DNA from: Peribacillus sp. Bi96
GTDB lineage: Bacteria; Bacillota; Bacilli; Bacillales; DSM-1321
Reading direction: 5' to 3'
Assembly (NCBI RefSeq): GCF_918698115.1
Contig: NZ_CAKKLV010000001.1
Coordinates: 434,001-498,000, forward strand
Length of the DNA: 64,000 nt
In this document: one piece after another, positions 40,335-49,397 of the stretch
Position numbering within the stretch: the stretch's first letter is position 1
Layout: each line of letters opens with the position of its first letter
Notes under the pieces: generated by a model
What the model was told of the DNA's origin: nothing
Databases searched by the model: none
The model's input: only the letters and a program-made list of their open reading frames with translations
Position numbers and translations under genes: made by a program

Positions 40335-41087
40335 GTGCAACGGTATTTTCTTAACGATGAAGACATCATTGGAAACACGGTGACGATATCTGGCGATGAT
40401 TTTCACCATATCGCCAGGGTGATGAGAATGGGACCAGGAGAGCGGATCATTACAGTGAAAGCTAGCGGCATGGCTGCTGTCACGGAAATTTCGGAAATTA
40501 CGGATCATTCTGTTATAGGAACCGTGATCGAATGGAAGAATGAAGAAAAGGAACTTCCTGTAAAGGTTGTAATAGCGAGCGGTCTGCCTAAAGGGGATAA
40601 ATTGGAATATATCGTTCAAAAGGGCACTGAACTGGGTGCCAATGAATTTATCCCTTTTATTGCTGCTCGTTCGGTGGTAAAATGGGACCACAAAAAGGTA
40701 GGTAAGAAATTGGAGAGGCTCCAGAAGATTGCAAAAGAGGCGGCTGAGCAGTCTCACCGCACGGTTGTCCCTGCCATCAAGGATCCGATGACGGCAGATC
40801 AGATAGCTGGGTATGCTTCCGGTTTTGATCATAAATTAGTCGCTTTTGAAGAAGAGGCAAAACGGGGGGAAACTTCCGTTCTTGCTTCTGTCTTGAAAGA
40901 TATCACCGCTGGGCAATCGATTCTGTTCGTGTTTGGTCCTGAAGGTGGCTTAGCAGAGAAGGAAATCGAAAAACTGTCCGATGCCGGTTTTGTAGCTTGC
41001 GGTCTTGGACCAAGAATATTAAGAACTGAAACAGCACCTTTATATGCACTTTCCGCTGTTTCTTATCATGTAGAACTTTTGAGGTGA
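40335..41087 (+). CDS. rsmE: 16S rRNA (uracil(1498)-N3)-methyltransferase
   Basis: SPOUT-class enzyme methylating U1498 of 16S rRNA. The 250-aa protein starts (GTG) VQRYF, has HHIARVMRM, the KGDKLEYIVQKGTELGA segment, and the knotted C-terminal SAM site FGPEGGL...LGPRILRTETAPL. GTG 40335 is supported by AGGTGG 5 bases upstream and by the family N-terminus; the frame is open to 40227 but unsupported. Confidence 0.93.
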   Translation: MQRYFLNDEDIIGNTVTISGDDFHHIARVMRMGPGERIITVKASGMAAVTEISEITDHSVIGTVIEWKNEEKELPVKVVIASGLPKGDKLEYIVQKGTELGANEFIPFIAARSVVKWDHKKVGKKLERLQKIAKEAAEQSHRTVVPAIKDPMTADQIAGYASGFDHKLVAFEEEAKRGETSVLASVLKDITAGQSILFVFGPEGGLAEKEIEKLSDAGFVACGLGPRILRTETAPLYALSAVSYHVELLR

Positions 41088-41093
41088 TGAAAA

Positions 41094-42431
41094 ATGGCAA
41101 CGGTCGCTTTCCATACATTAGGCTGTAAAGTAAATCATTATGAAACAGAGGCTATTTGGCAATTATTCAAAACTGGAGGATATGATCGTGTTGAGTTTGA
41201 AAACACATCAGATGTATATGTCATCAACACATGCACGGTGACCAATACTGGCGATAAGAAGAGCCGTCAGGTCATCCGTCGTGCCATTCGTAAAAATCCG
41301 AATGCCGTCATAGCGGTAACGGGATGCTACGCTCAGACATCGCCAGCTGAAATCATGGCCATACCAGGTGTGGATATTGTTGTAGGAACACAGGACAGGG
41401 TTAAACTTCTTGATTACATCGAGCAGTTCAAGGTTGAACGTGAACCAATCAATGCTGTCGGAAATATCATGAAAAACCGTGTTTACGAAGAGCTGGATGT
41501 ACCTGCTTTTACAGACCGTACCCGCGCTTCACTTAAGATTCAGGAAGGCTGCAATAATTTCTGCACTTTCTGTATCATTCCATGGGCTCGTGGCTTAATG
41601 CGTTCCCGCGATCCAAAGGAAGTCGTTCATCAAGCAGAGCAGCTTGTCGAGGCAGGGTATAAAGAGCTAGTCTTGACAGGAATTCATACTGGGGGATACG
41701 GAGACGACCTGAAGGACTATAATTTGGCTATGCTGCTGCGTGACTTGGAAAAGATCGATGGGTTGAAGCGTATCCGTATTTCGTCCATTGAAGCCAGTCA
41801 AATTACGGATGAAATCATTGAAGTGCTTACCAAATCGAAAAAAGTGGTACGTCATTTGCATATTCCGATCCAATCGGGGTCAGATACGGTTTTAAAACGG
41901 ATGAGACGAAAATATACGATGGATTTCTTCGGTGATCGCATTGAAAAGTTGAAAATTGCACTCCCAGGTCTTGCCGTTACCTCTGATGTCATTGTAGGTT
42001 TTCCAGGTGAAACGGAAGAAGAATTCATGGAGACATATAACTTTATAGAAAAATATAAATTCTCCGAACTCCATGTCTTCCCTTATTCAAAACGGACTGG
42101 GACTCCGGCTGCGCGTATGGAAGATCAAGTGGATGAAGATGTTAAAAACGAACGCGTCCACCGACTTATCGCTTTGTCTGATCAGCTGGCAAAAGAGTAT
42201 GCCTCCCGATTCGAGGGGGAAGTTCTTGAAGTCATTCCTGAGACGAAGCTTGAAAATGGTCTTTATGAAGGCTATTCCGATAATTACATGAAAATCGTTT
42301 TCCCGGCCTCGGATGACATGGTTGGTGAAATCGTAAAAGTGAAGATTATAAAGTCTGGCTATCCTTTTAGTGAAGGTCAGTTCGTGACGGTTGTCAAAGA
42401 TTTTCCGTTGCAACAAGCCATTAATATTTAA
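41094..42431 (+). CDS. mtaB: tRNA t6A37 methylthiotransferase MtaB
   Basis: Radical SAM enzyme that adds a methylthio group to t6A37 of ANN-decoding tRNAs. The 445-aa protein has the UPF0004 domain with three Cys (GCKVN, NTCTV, GCYAQ), the radical SAM motif CNNFCTFC (about 155-162), and a C-terminal TRAM domain. It starts 6 bp after rsmE. Formerly YqeV. Confidence 0.95.
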   Translation: MATVAFHTLGCKVNHYETEAIWQLFKTGGYDRVEFENTSDVYVINTCTVTNTGDKKSRQVIRRAIRKNPNAVIAVTGCYAQTSPAEIMAIPGVDIVVGTQDRVKLLDYIEQFKVEREPINAVGNIMKNRVYEELDVPAFTDRTRASLKIQEGCNNFCTFCIIPWARGLMRSRDPKEVVHQAEQLVEAGYKELVLTGIHTGGYGDDLKDYNLAMLLRDLEKIDGLKRIRISSIEASQITDEIIEVLTKSKKVVRHLHIPIQSGSDTVLKRMRRKYTMDFFGDRIEKLKIALPGLAVTSDVIVGFPGETEEEFMETYNFIEKYKFSELHVFPYSKRTGTPAARMEDQVDEDVKNERVHRLIALSDQLAKEYASRFEGEVLEVIPETKLENGLYEGYSDNYMKIVFPASDDMVGEIVKVKIIKSGYPFSEGQFVTVVKDFPLQQAINI

Positions 42432-42459
42432 GACAGCGTTTTTCGCTGTCTTTTTTTTT
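42431..42459 (+). terminator. Terminator of the hrcA operon
   Basis: AGACAGCG / CGCTGTCT (42431-42451) with a long T run, overlapping the mtaB stop codon. Confidence 0.88.
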
Positions 42460-42588
42460 ATCCACTATTTGATGTGTTATCTTGGAACATTAGGGTAAAG
42501 ACTATATATATCGTCAAAGTGGAGAAACTATGGTATGATGAGAGGTACGTACAACTAGGTATAGATTGTTTTTTGAGGAGGATTATTA

Positions 42589-43260
42589 ATGTCACAAAAT
42601 GTAGCAGGTTTAATTGACCACACGTTATTAAAAGCAGATGCAACGAAAGAGCAAATAAAGGTATTATGCGAAGAAGCGAGAGAGTATAACTTTGCTTCCG
42701 TATGCGTAAACCCAACTTGGGTGAAGTATGCAAGCGAACTTTTGGAAGGTTCAGAAGTAAAAGTTTGTACGGTTATCGGGTTCCCTCTTGGTGCAACTAC
42801 ACCGGAAACCAAAGCATTTGAAACAAAAGATGCCATCTGCAATGGCGCTCACGAAGTCGATATGGTGATCAATATCGGCGCATTGAAGGACAAGGATGAT
42901 GAGTTGGTAGAGCGGGATATTCGTGCTGTAGTAGCGGCAGCTACTGGTAAGGCTCTTTCAAAAGTAATCATTGAAACCTCATTATTGACTGAGGAAGAAA
43001 AAGTCCGTGCTTGTGAACTTGCCGTAAAAGCGGGAACGGATTTCGTAAAAACATCAACTGGTTTTTCAACTGGCGGTGCAACTGTTGAAGATGTCGCGCT
43101 TATGAGAAAAACGGTCGGCCCGGATATCGGTGTCAAAGCTTCAGGTGGGGTCCGCAACACGAGTGATGCCCAGAAAGTGATTGAAGCGGGTGCAACGAGA
43201 ATTGGTGCGAGTGCAGGTGTGTCCATCTTAAAAGGCTTAACTGCTGACTCAGATTATTAA
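42589..43260 (+). CDS. deoC: Deoxyribose-phosphate aldolase
   Basis: Splits 2-deoxyribose 5-phosphate to glyceraldehyde 3-phosphate and acetaldehyde in deoxynucleoside catabolism. The 223-aa protein contains [10 protein letters not shown], the [11 protein letters not shown] strand, and the Schiff-base lysine in [14 protein letters not shown] (about 153). VKASGGVR follows. Strong GAGGAGG ribosome site. It has its own terminator, so it is a single-gene unit inserted here relative to the B. subtilis mtaB-yqeW order. Confidence 0.95.
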   Translation: MSQNVAGLIDHTLLKADATKEQIKVLCEEAREYNFASVCVNPTWVKYASELLEGSEVKVCTVIGFPLGATTPETKAFETKDAICNGAHEVDMVINIGALKDKDDELVERDIRAVVAAATGKALSKVIIETSLLTEEEKVRACELAVKAGTDFVKTSTGFSTGGATVEDVALMRKTVGPDIGVKASGGVRNTSDAQKVIEAGATRIGASAGVSILKGLTADSDY

Positions 43261-43271
43261 TTTTTCAAGTG

Positions 43272-43311
43272 AAAAAAAAGGCGGAGAATAAATTTTCTCC
43301 GCCTTTTTTTT
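43272..43311. terminator. Terminator after deoC
   Basis: AAAGGCGGAGAA (43277-43288) / TTCTCCGCCTTT (43295-43306), A run before and T run after. Confidence 0.9.
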
Positions 43312-43400
43312 ATTCCTTAAATGCTTGAGATATTGCTATGATGTCATCCTACGTATTGACCTTCATTAAAAATGCTATTTTAGTACTTATTGTCCCGGAA

Positions 43401-43870
43401 ATGAGCAAAACTCACGAGTAAGGAAATGCCCCGAAATTACGAAGAAAAGCTCAATTTTGAGGGGTAAATCGAAACTCACGAGTAAACAGCCGAAATTCAC
43501 GAGTAAAAGCACAAAACTCGCGAGTAAGCGGCCGAAACTCACGAGTAAAAGCACAAAACTCACGAGTAAGGCGCAGGTATTGAGTGAGGAAATGCCCCAA
43601 AATTACGAAGAAAAGCTCAATTTTGAGGGTAAATCGAAACTCACGAGTAAACGGCCGAAACTCACGAGTAAACGGCCGAAACTCACGAGTAAAAGCGCAA
43701 AACTCACGAGTAAAGCGCAAAACTCACGAGTAAGGCGCAGGTTTTGAGTAAGGAAATGCCCCAAAATTACGAAGAAAAGCTCAATTTTGAGGGGTAAATC
43801 GAAACTCACGAGTAAACCGGCGAAACTCACGAGTGAAAGCACAATATTAAGGTGTGGACCTCACTCACGA
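43401..43870. repeat. Tandem repeat array with ~165-bp superperiod
   Basis: At least 13 copies of ACTCACGAGTAA or one-base variants occur at intervals of about 18-20 bp or more. They sit in a larger unit: the block AGGAAATGCCCC(A/G)AAATTACGAAG... followed by AAGCTCAATTTTGAGG recurs at 43421, 43587 and 43751 (periods 166 and 164 bp). AAGCTCAATTTTGAG and CTCACGAG/CTCGCGAG are partly palindromic. Both strands have open frames (LTSKRPK on plus, FTREFRP on minus), but without ribosome sites, so they are taken as side effects. No unique equal-length spacers, hence not CRISPR. Confidence 0.88.
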
Positions 43871-43992
43871 ATTGAAGGTAAAATTTCTTATATTGAGTGG
43901 TTTGATCTTTTTAAGCTATATAAGCAATTATAATAATCGGTTGCACCTTTTGTCGCTACGGGCTGTCCCAAAAATCAGTTTTTGATACCTCT

Positions 43993-44925
43993 TTATTTTC
44001 TTCTATGAGGACGATGCAATAAAAGAATGAAGTTTGAGAATTGGCGTGCTAAAGGCAAGACTGCCAAAGAAGTCAAGATATTGAAAATGACACTTGCATG
44101 GGCGAGTTGTATCCCCTTGTTTTCGGTGAAAAAGGCAGCCGTTCGTTCCAGTATGTCCACAAAAGGAAGGAATGCACAAACCCCGATGACGTTTAGCCAA
44201 ATATGCGCATAAGCCGTAAATGCAGCTTGTCTGCCAGAACCGATGCTGGCCATGTATCCGGTGATGCAGGTGCCTATATTGGAACCAAGCATGATGATGA
44301 TGGCAGAAGCGACGGATAACTCCCCATTCATTAAGAAGCTCATGGCTATCCCGATGGTTGCTGAACTTGAGTGAATAAGTGCCGTTATTAAAATCCCGGC
44401 CAATAGGGCATAACTCATATGGCCCTCTATGTAATGGATGAGCGTTTGAATGGAAGGATAGGCTGCAATCGGTGTGGAAAGCATTTTAAAACCACTCATC
44501 GCCGCGAAAATCGCTGAGATGCCGATCAAGGACATCCCTAAGCTTCTCGATAATACTTTTGGCATGAAGCAAAGGAAAGCGCCGCTGATGACTCCGGGAA
44601 TGATCCAACGATCCAAAGAGAAGGTCATGAACTCTGCTGTAAGTGTGGAGCCGATATTCGTTCCAAGAATAATACCGATTGTTTGAGGGAATGATAAACT
44701 TCCTGCAGAAACGAGGCCGACAGTCATAACCATGACAGCCGAGCTGCTCTGCAGGATGCCCGTAAATAGGGTTCCGGCGATAAAACCTTTCCAAGGCTTA
44801 TCCGTTACCTTTGAGAGGAAAGTTTTTAATGCGGCACCTGACATATTGAACAGTCCGATTCGTAAAACCGACATACCTGCAAGAAATATCCCAATGAATA
44901 AAAGGAATAAAAATAGCTCATACAT
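43993..44925 (-). CDS. yqeW: Na/Pi cotransporter family protein YqeW
   Basis: Integral membrane protein of the NptA/PNaS family, likely importing phosphate with sodium. The 310-aa protein has eight or more hydrophobic helices and the repeated QSSSA motif (GILQSSSAVMVM near 60; LIHSSSATIGI in the second half). Start ATG 44925 follows GAGGTGAG. There is no C-terminal PhoU domain, as in short members. Confidence 0.9.
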   Translation of the reverse strand: MYELFLFLLFIGIFLAGMSVLRIGLFNMSGAALKTFLSKVTDKPWKGFIAGTLFTGILQSSSAVMVMTVGLVSAGSLSFPQTIGIILGTNIGSTLTAEFMTFSLDRWIIPGVISGAFLCFMPKVLSRSLGMSLIGISAIFAAMSGFKMLSTPIAAYPSIQTLIHYIEGHMSYALLAGILITALIHSSSATIGIAMSFLMNGELSVASAIIIMLGSNIGTCITGYMASIGSGRQAAFTAYAHIWLNVIGVCAFLPFVDILERTAAFFTENKGIQLAHASVIFNILTSLAVLPLARQFSNFILLLHRPHRRK

Positions 44926-45053
44926 GACTCTCACCTCATAATAAGCTTATGGTCCATTTAGGTGAGACATGCTATAAACAGGATTTCTTGATCGTTTAGT
45001 GAAAAATTATGATAATAACATGATAATATTCAAAATAAGTTTGGTTTTATTGG

Positions 45054-45082
45054 TTGACCTGCTAAAGATGATATATTATAAT
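45054..45082 (+). promoter_or_regulatory. SigA-type promoter of rpsU-yqeY
   Basis: TTGACC (45054-45059), 17-base spacer, TATAAT (45077-45082). Confidence 0.8.
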
Positions 45083-45149
45083 TGTTTAGTACATGTATAA
45101 CATGTTGACAACTTGAGTTAGTGTGTTGTTTTCGGAGGGAGGGAAAGAG

Positions 45150-45323
45150 ATGTCTAAAACCGTCGTTCGTAAAAACGAATCGCTTGAAGATGCTCTTCGT
45201 CGTTTCAAACGTACTGTATCTAAAGCAGGATCGCTTCAGGAAGCTAGGAAGCGTGAATTTTATGAAAAACCAAGCGTAAAACGTAAGAAAAAGTCTGAAG
45301 CTGCTAGAAAACGTAAATTCTAA
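45150..45323 (+). CDS. rpsU: 30S ribosomal protein S21
   Basis: Small-subunit protein near the mRNA exit, involved in initiation; in B. subtilis it affects motility and biofilm choice. The 57-aa protein starts [21 protein letters not shown] and ends in the basic SEAARKRKF tail. ATG 45150 follows GGAGGGAGGG; nine upstream codons are not translated. Confidence 0.97.
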   Translation: MSKTVVRKNESLEDALRRFKRTVSKAGSLQEARKREFYEKPSVKRKKKSEAARKRKF

Positions 45324-45337
45324 GAGAGGGTGGAAAG

Positions 45338-45781
45338 ATGAGTCTTCTCGAGCGTTTAAATAATGATATGAAACAAGCGATGAAGAACAAGGAAAAGGAC
45401 AAACTATCTGTTATCCGGATGCTGAAAGCTTCTATTCAAAACGAAGCTCTGAAGCAGAGACAAGATTTAACAGATGATGAAGAATTGACAGTGCTCTCTC
45501 GCGAATTAAAACAACGCAAAGACTCCCTCCAGGAGTTTGAAAACGCAGGTCGTTCCGATCTCGTGGATAAAGTCCGCACCGAACTAGTATACGTAGAGGC
45601 ATATATGCCTGAGCAACTTTCAGAAGAAGAGATTTCTAACATTGTTAAACAAACGATGGAAGAAGTCAATGCAACATCCAAAGCAGATATGGGGAGAGTT
45701 ATGGGAGCTTTAATGCCTAAAGTTAAAGGTAAAGCGGATGGTTCTCTAGTAAACAAATTAGTACAACAACATCTATCTTAA
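45338..45781 (+). CDS. yqeY: GatB/YqeY domain protein
   Basis: A 147-aa protein with the helical GatB/YqeY tail domain, as in the tRNA-binding end of the amidotransferase subunit GatB. Characteristic sequences are [32 protein letters not shown] and [19 protein letters not shown]. Function unsettled, presumed tRNA-related. It follows rpsU by 14 bp and is co-transcribed. Confidence 0.93.
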   Translation: MSLLERLNNDMKQAMKNKEKDKLSVIRMLKASIQNEALKQRQDLTDDEELTVLSRELKQRKDSLQEFENAGRSDLVDKVRTELVYVEAYMPEQLSEEEISNIVKQTMEEVNATSKADMGRVMGALMPKVKGKADGSLVNKLVQQHLS

Positions 45782-45806
45782 ACTCGAAACTTAAAACTCG
45801 AAACCT

Positions 45807-45834
45807 AACCGCAGGCAAATTGCCTGTGGTTTTT
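45807..45834 (+). terminator. Terminator after yqeY
   Basis: AACCGCAGGCAA (45807-45818) / TTGCCTGTGGTT (45820-45831), one G-T pair, T run. The loop is very short, so the innermost pairs probably open. Confidence 0.75.
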
Positions 45835-45915
45835 GTGTATTTCACGATATTTATGCGTATATTATGGGAACCAAGCCCGAGATAATAGGGACCTCTCAAA
45901 TTTATTTGCTTTTTT

Positions 45916-45941
45916 TGAAACTTTTTTCATATACATACGTA
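45916..45941 (+). promoter_or_regulatory. SigW-type promoter of nfeD-floA-yqfB
   Basis: TGAAAC (45916-45921), exactly 16 bases, CGTA (45938-45941). This is the consensus of the envelope-stress ECF sigma factor SigW, which drives the orthologous B. subtilis operon. Confidence 0.88.
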
Positions 45942-46079
45942 ATAACTAAAGAACAGAGTGAAGGGTTGCTTCGCTTGCCCTTATTCGAATTTTAGTTGCG
46001 GGCTGAATTTTTTCTGGTAAGTATCCTCCTGGAATTGGTGGCACTTACAGCGTTTAATACGGGAAAGGGGGCGTTCTGC

Positions 46080-47405
46080 CTGAAAATTTGGCGTTATTTA
46101 TCTGTACTCTTATTTGGATTGCTGTTCACCGTGTCTTCATTATGGGGATCATCGGCTTCTGCAAAAGAGAAGATCGTTTACCATGTTCCGATTGAAGAAA
46201 CGGTGGAAAAGGGACTCTCGGCTTTTTTGGAGCGTGCGCTGACCACTGCTGAAGCAGCTGATGCAGATCTTGTCATTTTCGAGGTGAATACCCCTGGCGG
46301 TGCTGTGGATGCAGCAGGGGAAATTGCAAAGTTACTGTCCGATTCACCCATTAAGACAGTTGCCTACGTCAATAACAGGGCATTATCTGCAGGTGCCTAT
46401 ATTTCTCTAAGCGCAGATGAGATCTATATGGTTCCAAGCGCTACTATGGGATCGGCAGCGGTAATTGATTCAGCAGGGAACGCTGCAGGTAAGAAAGCGC
46501 AGTCTTATTGGCTTGCTGCCATGAAGACTGCAGCAGAACAAAATGGGCGCGACCCTATATTCGCGCAGGCGATGGCGGATGATGACATCAACCTTCCCGA
46601 ATATGGTGCCGAACGGGGAAAACTGCTGACATTTACAGCTGAACAGGCAAAAAAGGCTGGCTATAGTGAAGGCACGGTCTCGGGGAAAGAGGAGCTGTAT
46701 AGTATACTTGGGGTTGAGGATGCCGATATTCGGTCCATCGAAGAAAGCTTTCCTGAGAAACTTGCCCGCTTTTTGACCAATCCGATTGTGATTCCCATTT
46801 TATTAACGATAGCGGGAATCGGGATTGTGATTGAATTGTTTTCGCCTGGTTTTGGAATTCCAGGAGTTATTGGGATCTCTAGTCTTGTATTGTTCTTTTA
46901 TGGTCATCTTGTTGCAGGTATCACCGGGTACGAATCGTTAGCGATGTTCATCATCGGGGTCATTCTCGTACTAGTTGAATTTTTTATCCCCGGGGGGATT
47001 ATCGGTCTGCTTGGATTCACGGCGATTGTAGGGAGTTTATTCCTTGCATCAGGTGATCCGGTTCATATGACCATATCCTTGCTCATTGCGATCACCGTAT
47101 CCATTTTGGTATTCATCCTACTTGTAAAGGTGTTTGGAAAACAAATGAAATTTTTCAGGAAAATGATTTTAACCGATGCTACAAAAACGGAACAAGGATA
47201 TGTGAGCAATCCGAATCGCGTGGATTTATTAGGTGTAAGCGGGAAGGCCCTCACAGATTTAAGGCCTTCAGGAACAGCTTTGATGAATGATGAAAGAGTG
47301 GATGTCGTGACTGAAGGAAGCTTCATTTCCAAAGGTTCGTCAATCATAATCGTTAAAGTTGAAGGATCTAGGGTAGTCGTCCGGGAAATTCCGGATTCAA
47401 ATTAA
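46080..47405 (+). CDS. yqeZ: NfeD family membrane-bound ClpP-class serine protease (YqeZ)
   Basis: Long-form NfeD protein that works with the flotillin FloA next to it; the membrane microdomain or envelope-stress role is inferred from the family. The product has an N-terminal signal peptide (KIWRYLSVLLFGLLFTVSSLWGSSASA), a ClpP-like domain with VNTPGGAVDAA and SAGAYIS (likely catalytic Ser), several membrane helices, and a C-terminal OB-fold NfeD domain (GKALTDLRPSGTA). I place the start at CTG 46080, 8 bases after GAAAGGGGG, giving 441 aa. The alternative TTG 45996 lacks a ribosome site and adds 28 residues. Confidence 0.88.
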   Translation: MKIWRYLSVLLFGLLFTVSSLWGSSASAKEKIVYHVPIEETVEKGLSAFLERALTTAEAADADLVIFEVNTPGGAVDAAGEIAKLLSDSPIKTVAYVNNRALSAGAYISLSADEIYMVPSATMGSAAVIDSAGNAAGKKAQSYWLAAMKTAAEQNGRDPIFAQAMADDDINLPEYGAERGKLLTFTAEQAKKAGYSEGTVSGKEELYSILGVEDADIRSIEESFPEKLARFLTNPIVIPILLTIAGIGIVIELFSPGFGIPGVIGISSLVLFFYGHLVAGITGYESLAMFIIGVILVLVEFFIPGGIIGLLGFTAIVGSLFLASGDPVHMTISLLIAITVSILVFILLVKVFGKQMKFFRKMILTDATKTEQGYVSNPNRVDLLGVSGKALTDLRPSGTALMNDERVDVVTEGSFISKGSSIIIVKVEGSRVVVREIPDSN

Positions 47406-47444
47406 ATTTAAAATTAAATGGATACAGGAAGGATGAATCATTTA

Positions 47445-48452
47445 GTGATAACTTCAGGAACGATCTTTATTGTACTGGCAGTGATTGCTGCTATCATCGT
47501 ATTGGCAGTGTTTTTCACATTCGTACCAGTAATGTTATGGATTTCCGCCTTAGCGGCAGGAGTCAAAATCAGTATATTTACATTAGTGGGGATGAGGCTT
47601 CGCCGAGTTATACCAAGCAGGGTTGTCAATCCTCTTATTAAGGCCCATAAGGCTGGCATCAATGTTTCAACGAATCAATTGGAGAGTCATTACCTTGCAG
47701 GTGGTAATGTCGATCGCGTCGTGAATGCATTAATTGCGGCAGAACGTGCCAATATCGTGTTACCTTTCGAACGGGGTGCGGCTATTGACCTTGCCGGTCG
47801 TGATGTTCTGCAAGCCGTTCAAATGAGCGTTAACCCAAAAGTGATTGAAACTCCGTTCATCTCTGGTGTGGCGATGAATGGGATCGAAGTGAAAGCGAAG
47901 GCCAGGATTACGGTCCGTGCCAATATTGAACGTCTAGTCGGTGGTGCTGGTGAAGAGACAATCATTGCCCGTGTAGGGGAAGGGATCGTATCAACAATCG
48001 GTGCTTCGAAAATGCACACGGATGTCCTGGAAAACCCTGATTTGATTTCAAGAACGGTTTTATCAAAAGGATTGGATTCAGGAACGGCATTCGAAATTCT
48101 TTCCATTGATATCGCCGAAGTGGATATCGGGAAAAACATCGGGGCCATCCTACAGACGGACCAAGCCGAGGCTGATAAGAAAATTGCCCAGGCAAAGGCT
48201 GAAGAACGCCGTGCCATGGCTGTTGCCCTTGAACAGGAAATGGTTGCCCGTGTCCAGGAAATGAGAGCAAAGGTTGTCCAATCCGAAGCGGAAGTTCCAT
48301 TGGCGATGGCCGATGCGCTGAAAAGCGGAAACCTTGGAGTGATGGATTATATGAATATCCAAAATATAACGGCTGATACGGATATGCGTGATTCCATCAG
48401 TAAAATATCCGATAATCCAAAAGATAACAACAATAATAACCATAATAATTAG
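47445..48452 (+). CDS. floA: Flotillin-like protein FloA
   Basis: Scaffold protein of functional membrane microdomains. The 335-aa product has an N-terminal membrane hairpin region ([22 protein letters not shown]), the SPFH/YqfA core ([19 protein letters not shown]) and a C-terminal coiled coil rich in [15 protein letters not shown]. Start is uncertain: GTG 47445 (AGGA 11 bases upstream) matches the B. subtilis N-terminal length; ATG 47418 and ATG 47433 are alternatives. Tail is Asn-rich. Part of the SigW-type operon. Confidence 0.93.
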   Translation: MITSGTIFIVLAVIAAIIVLAVFFTFVPVMLWISALAAGVKISIFTLVGMRLRRVIPSRVVNPLIKAHKAGINVSTNQLESHYLAGGNVDRVVNALIAAERANIVLPFERGAAIDLAGRDVLQAVQMSVNPKVIETPFISGVAMNGIEVKAKARITVRANIERLVGGAGEETIIARVGEGIVSTIGASKMHTDVLENPDLISRTVLSKGLDSGTAFEILSIDIAEVDIGKNIGAILQTDQAEADKKIAQAKAEERRAMAVALEQEMVARVQEMRAKVVQSEAEVPLAMADALKSGNLGVMDYMNIQNITADTDMRDSISKISDNPKDNNNNNHNN

Positions 48453-48474
48453 ATTGGGGAAGGGAGGTCTCTAA

Positions 48475-48975
48475 ATGGGAGATTTTATTGATTTCTTTCT
48501 CAAAAACCCATTCCTTATCATTGTCTTGATCGGTATTTTATCGTCCATATTAGGTAAAAAAAAGCAGCAACAGCAAAATGATCCTAACACACCTCCGAAA
48601 AAGAAATGGCAGGAGGTCATGCGGGAGCTTCAAGGTGAAATGGGGCAAGGGAATCAGCAGCAAAGGCCTGCACCTGCTCCTGTCAGGAAACCTGAACCGC
48701 AGGCAACGCAGGCTGTTGAAGTAATGGATGAAACGAAGAACGAAGCGAACAAAAGGATTGCGGAGCTTAGACGGCTTCAGCAGAAGTACGACCAAGAGCG
48801 TTTATATCAAAAAGCGAAGGCAGATAAAATCACATCAGCGATATCTGATAATAGCAGTCCGGTTTATCGGAAGGGGCCTTCTTTTGGCAAAAAGCAGCTG
48901 ATTGATGGCATCATCATGTCTGAAGTGTTGGGACCGCCACGGGCGAAGCGAAGTCTTCAGAGGTCTAGAAGATAA
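48475..48975 (+). CDS. YqfB-like hypothetical membrane protein
   Basis: A 166-aa protein with one N-terminal helix (NPFLIIVLIGILSSILG, about 11-27), a Gln/Pro-rich low-complexity middle, a charged helical stretch (about 75-120) and a C-terminal KKQLIDGIIMSEVLGPPRA motif seen in related Bacillus proteins. It occupies the place of yqfB after floA, but similarity beyond the N-terminal helix is uncertain. GGGAGG precedes the ATG. Function unknown. Confidence 0.75.
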   Translation: MGDFIDFFLKNPFLIIVLIGILSSILGKKKQQQQNDPNTPPKKKWQEVMRELQGEMGQGNQQQRPAPAPVRKPEPQATQAVEVMDETKNEANKRIAELRRLQQKYDQERLYQKAKADKITSAISDNSSPVYRKGPSFGKKQLIDGIIMSEVLGPPRAKRSLQRSRR

Positions 48976-49049
48976 TTCGCCAGCGGGCTTTCTCAACTCC
49001 TATTTTACGCTTAAAAAAATAGACTTCCGTTCAAATATAATTTTGTGCT

Positions 49050-49097
49050 AGAACCCTCTTTCATTTCATACATTGAGATGAAAGGGGGTTCTTTTTT
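49050..49097 (+). terminator. Terminator-like hairpin that contains the yqfC ribosome site
   Basis: AGAACCCTCTTTCAT (49050-49064) pairs over 15 bp with ATGAAAGGGGGTTCT (49078-49092), with one G-T pair, then six T. The yqfC ATG follows immediately (49098). The right arm contains the AAAGGGGG ribosome site, and the 13-base loop contains CATACATT. Confidence 0.9.
49067..49074 (+). promoter_or_regulatory. SigE-like -10 of yqfC-yqfD inside the hairpin loop
   Basis: CATACATT fits the SigE -10 consensus CATACANT. Transcription would start near 49080-49082 and leave the AAAGGGGG ribosome site unpaired. The -35 is weak. yqfCD is SigE-controlled in B. subtilis. Confidence 0.5.
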
Positions 49098-49382
49098 ATG
49101 GCACGGAATTGGGGAAAAAAAATGAAACAGCTTATGACTAAAACAATGGACCTTCCGCAAGATGTCATGATGGACCTGCCGCGAATTACAATGATTGGAC
49201 AATTACATATTTATATTGAAAACCATCGTGGCTTATTGGCTTTTACTGACAGCGAAGTACGATTGATGCTGAAAACTGGTCAGTTGCTGATAAAGGGAAA
49301 CGCCTTTGTCATAAAGACCATCTTGCCTGAAGAAATCATGCTCGAAGGCAAAATTGACAAGGTTTATTTTATCAATGAATGA
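49098..49382 (+). CDS. yqfC: Sporulation protein YqfC
   Basis: A 94-aa protein of the YabP/YqfC family, needed for normal spore formation in relatives. It shows the core DLPRITMIGQLHIYIENHRGLLAF and the C-terminal LEGKIDKVYF. Its ribosome site lies in the terminator-like hairpin described above. yqfD follows by 15 bp. Confidence 0.93.
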   Translation: MARNWGKKMKQLMTKTMDLPQDVMMDLPRITMIGQLHIYIENHRGLLAFTDSEVRLMLKTGQLLIKGNAFVIKTILPEEIMLEGKIDKVYFINE

Positions 49383-49397
49383 TCCCGGGAGGTCTCC

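Noticed and set aside
43451-43747. Long open frames on both strands in the repeat array (LTSKRPK- and FTREFRP-type proteins)
   Set aside because: They follow from a stop-free short repeat, lack ribosome sites, and repeat with the DNA units, so they are treated as non-coding.
43401-43870. CRISPR array
   Set aside because: Core units are only ~12 bp, intervals are themselves repeated, no unique equal-length spacers and no cas genes in the window.
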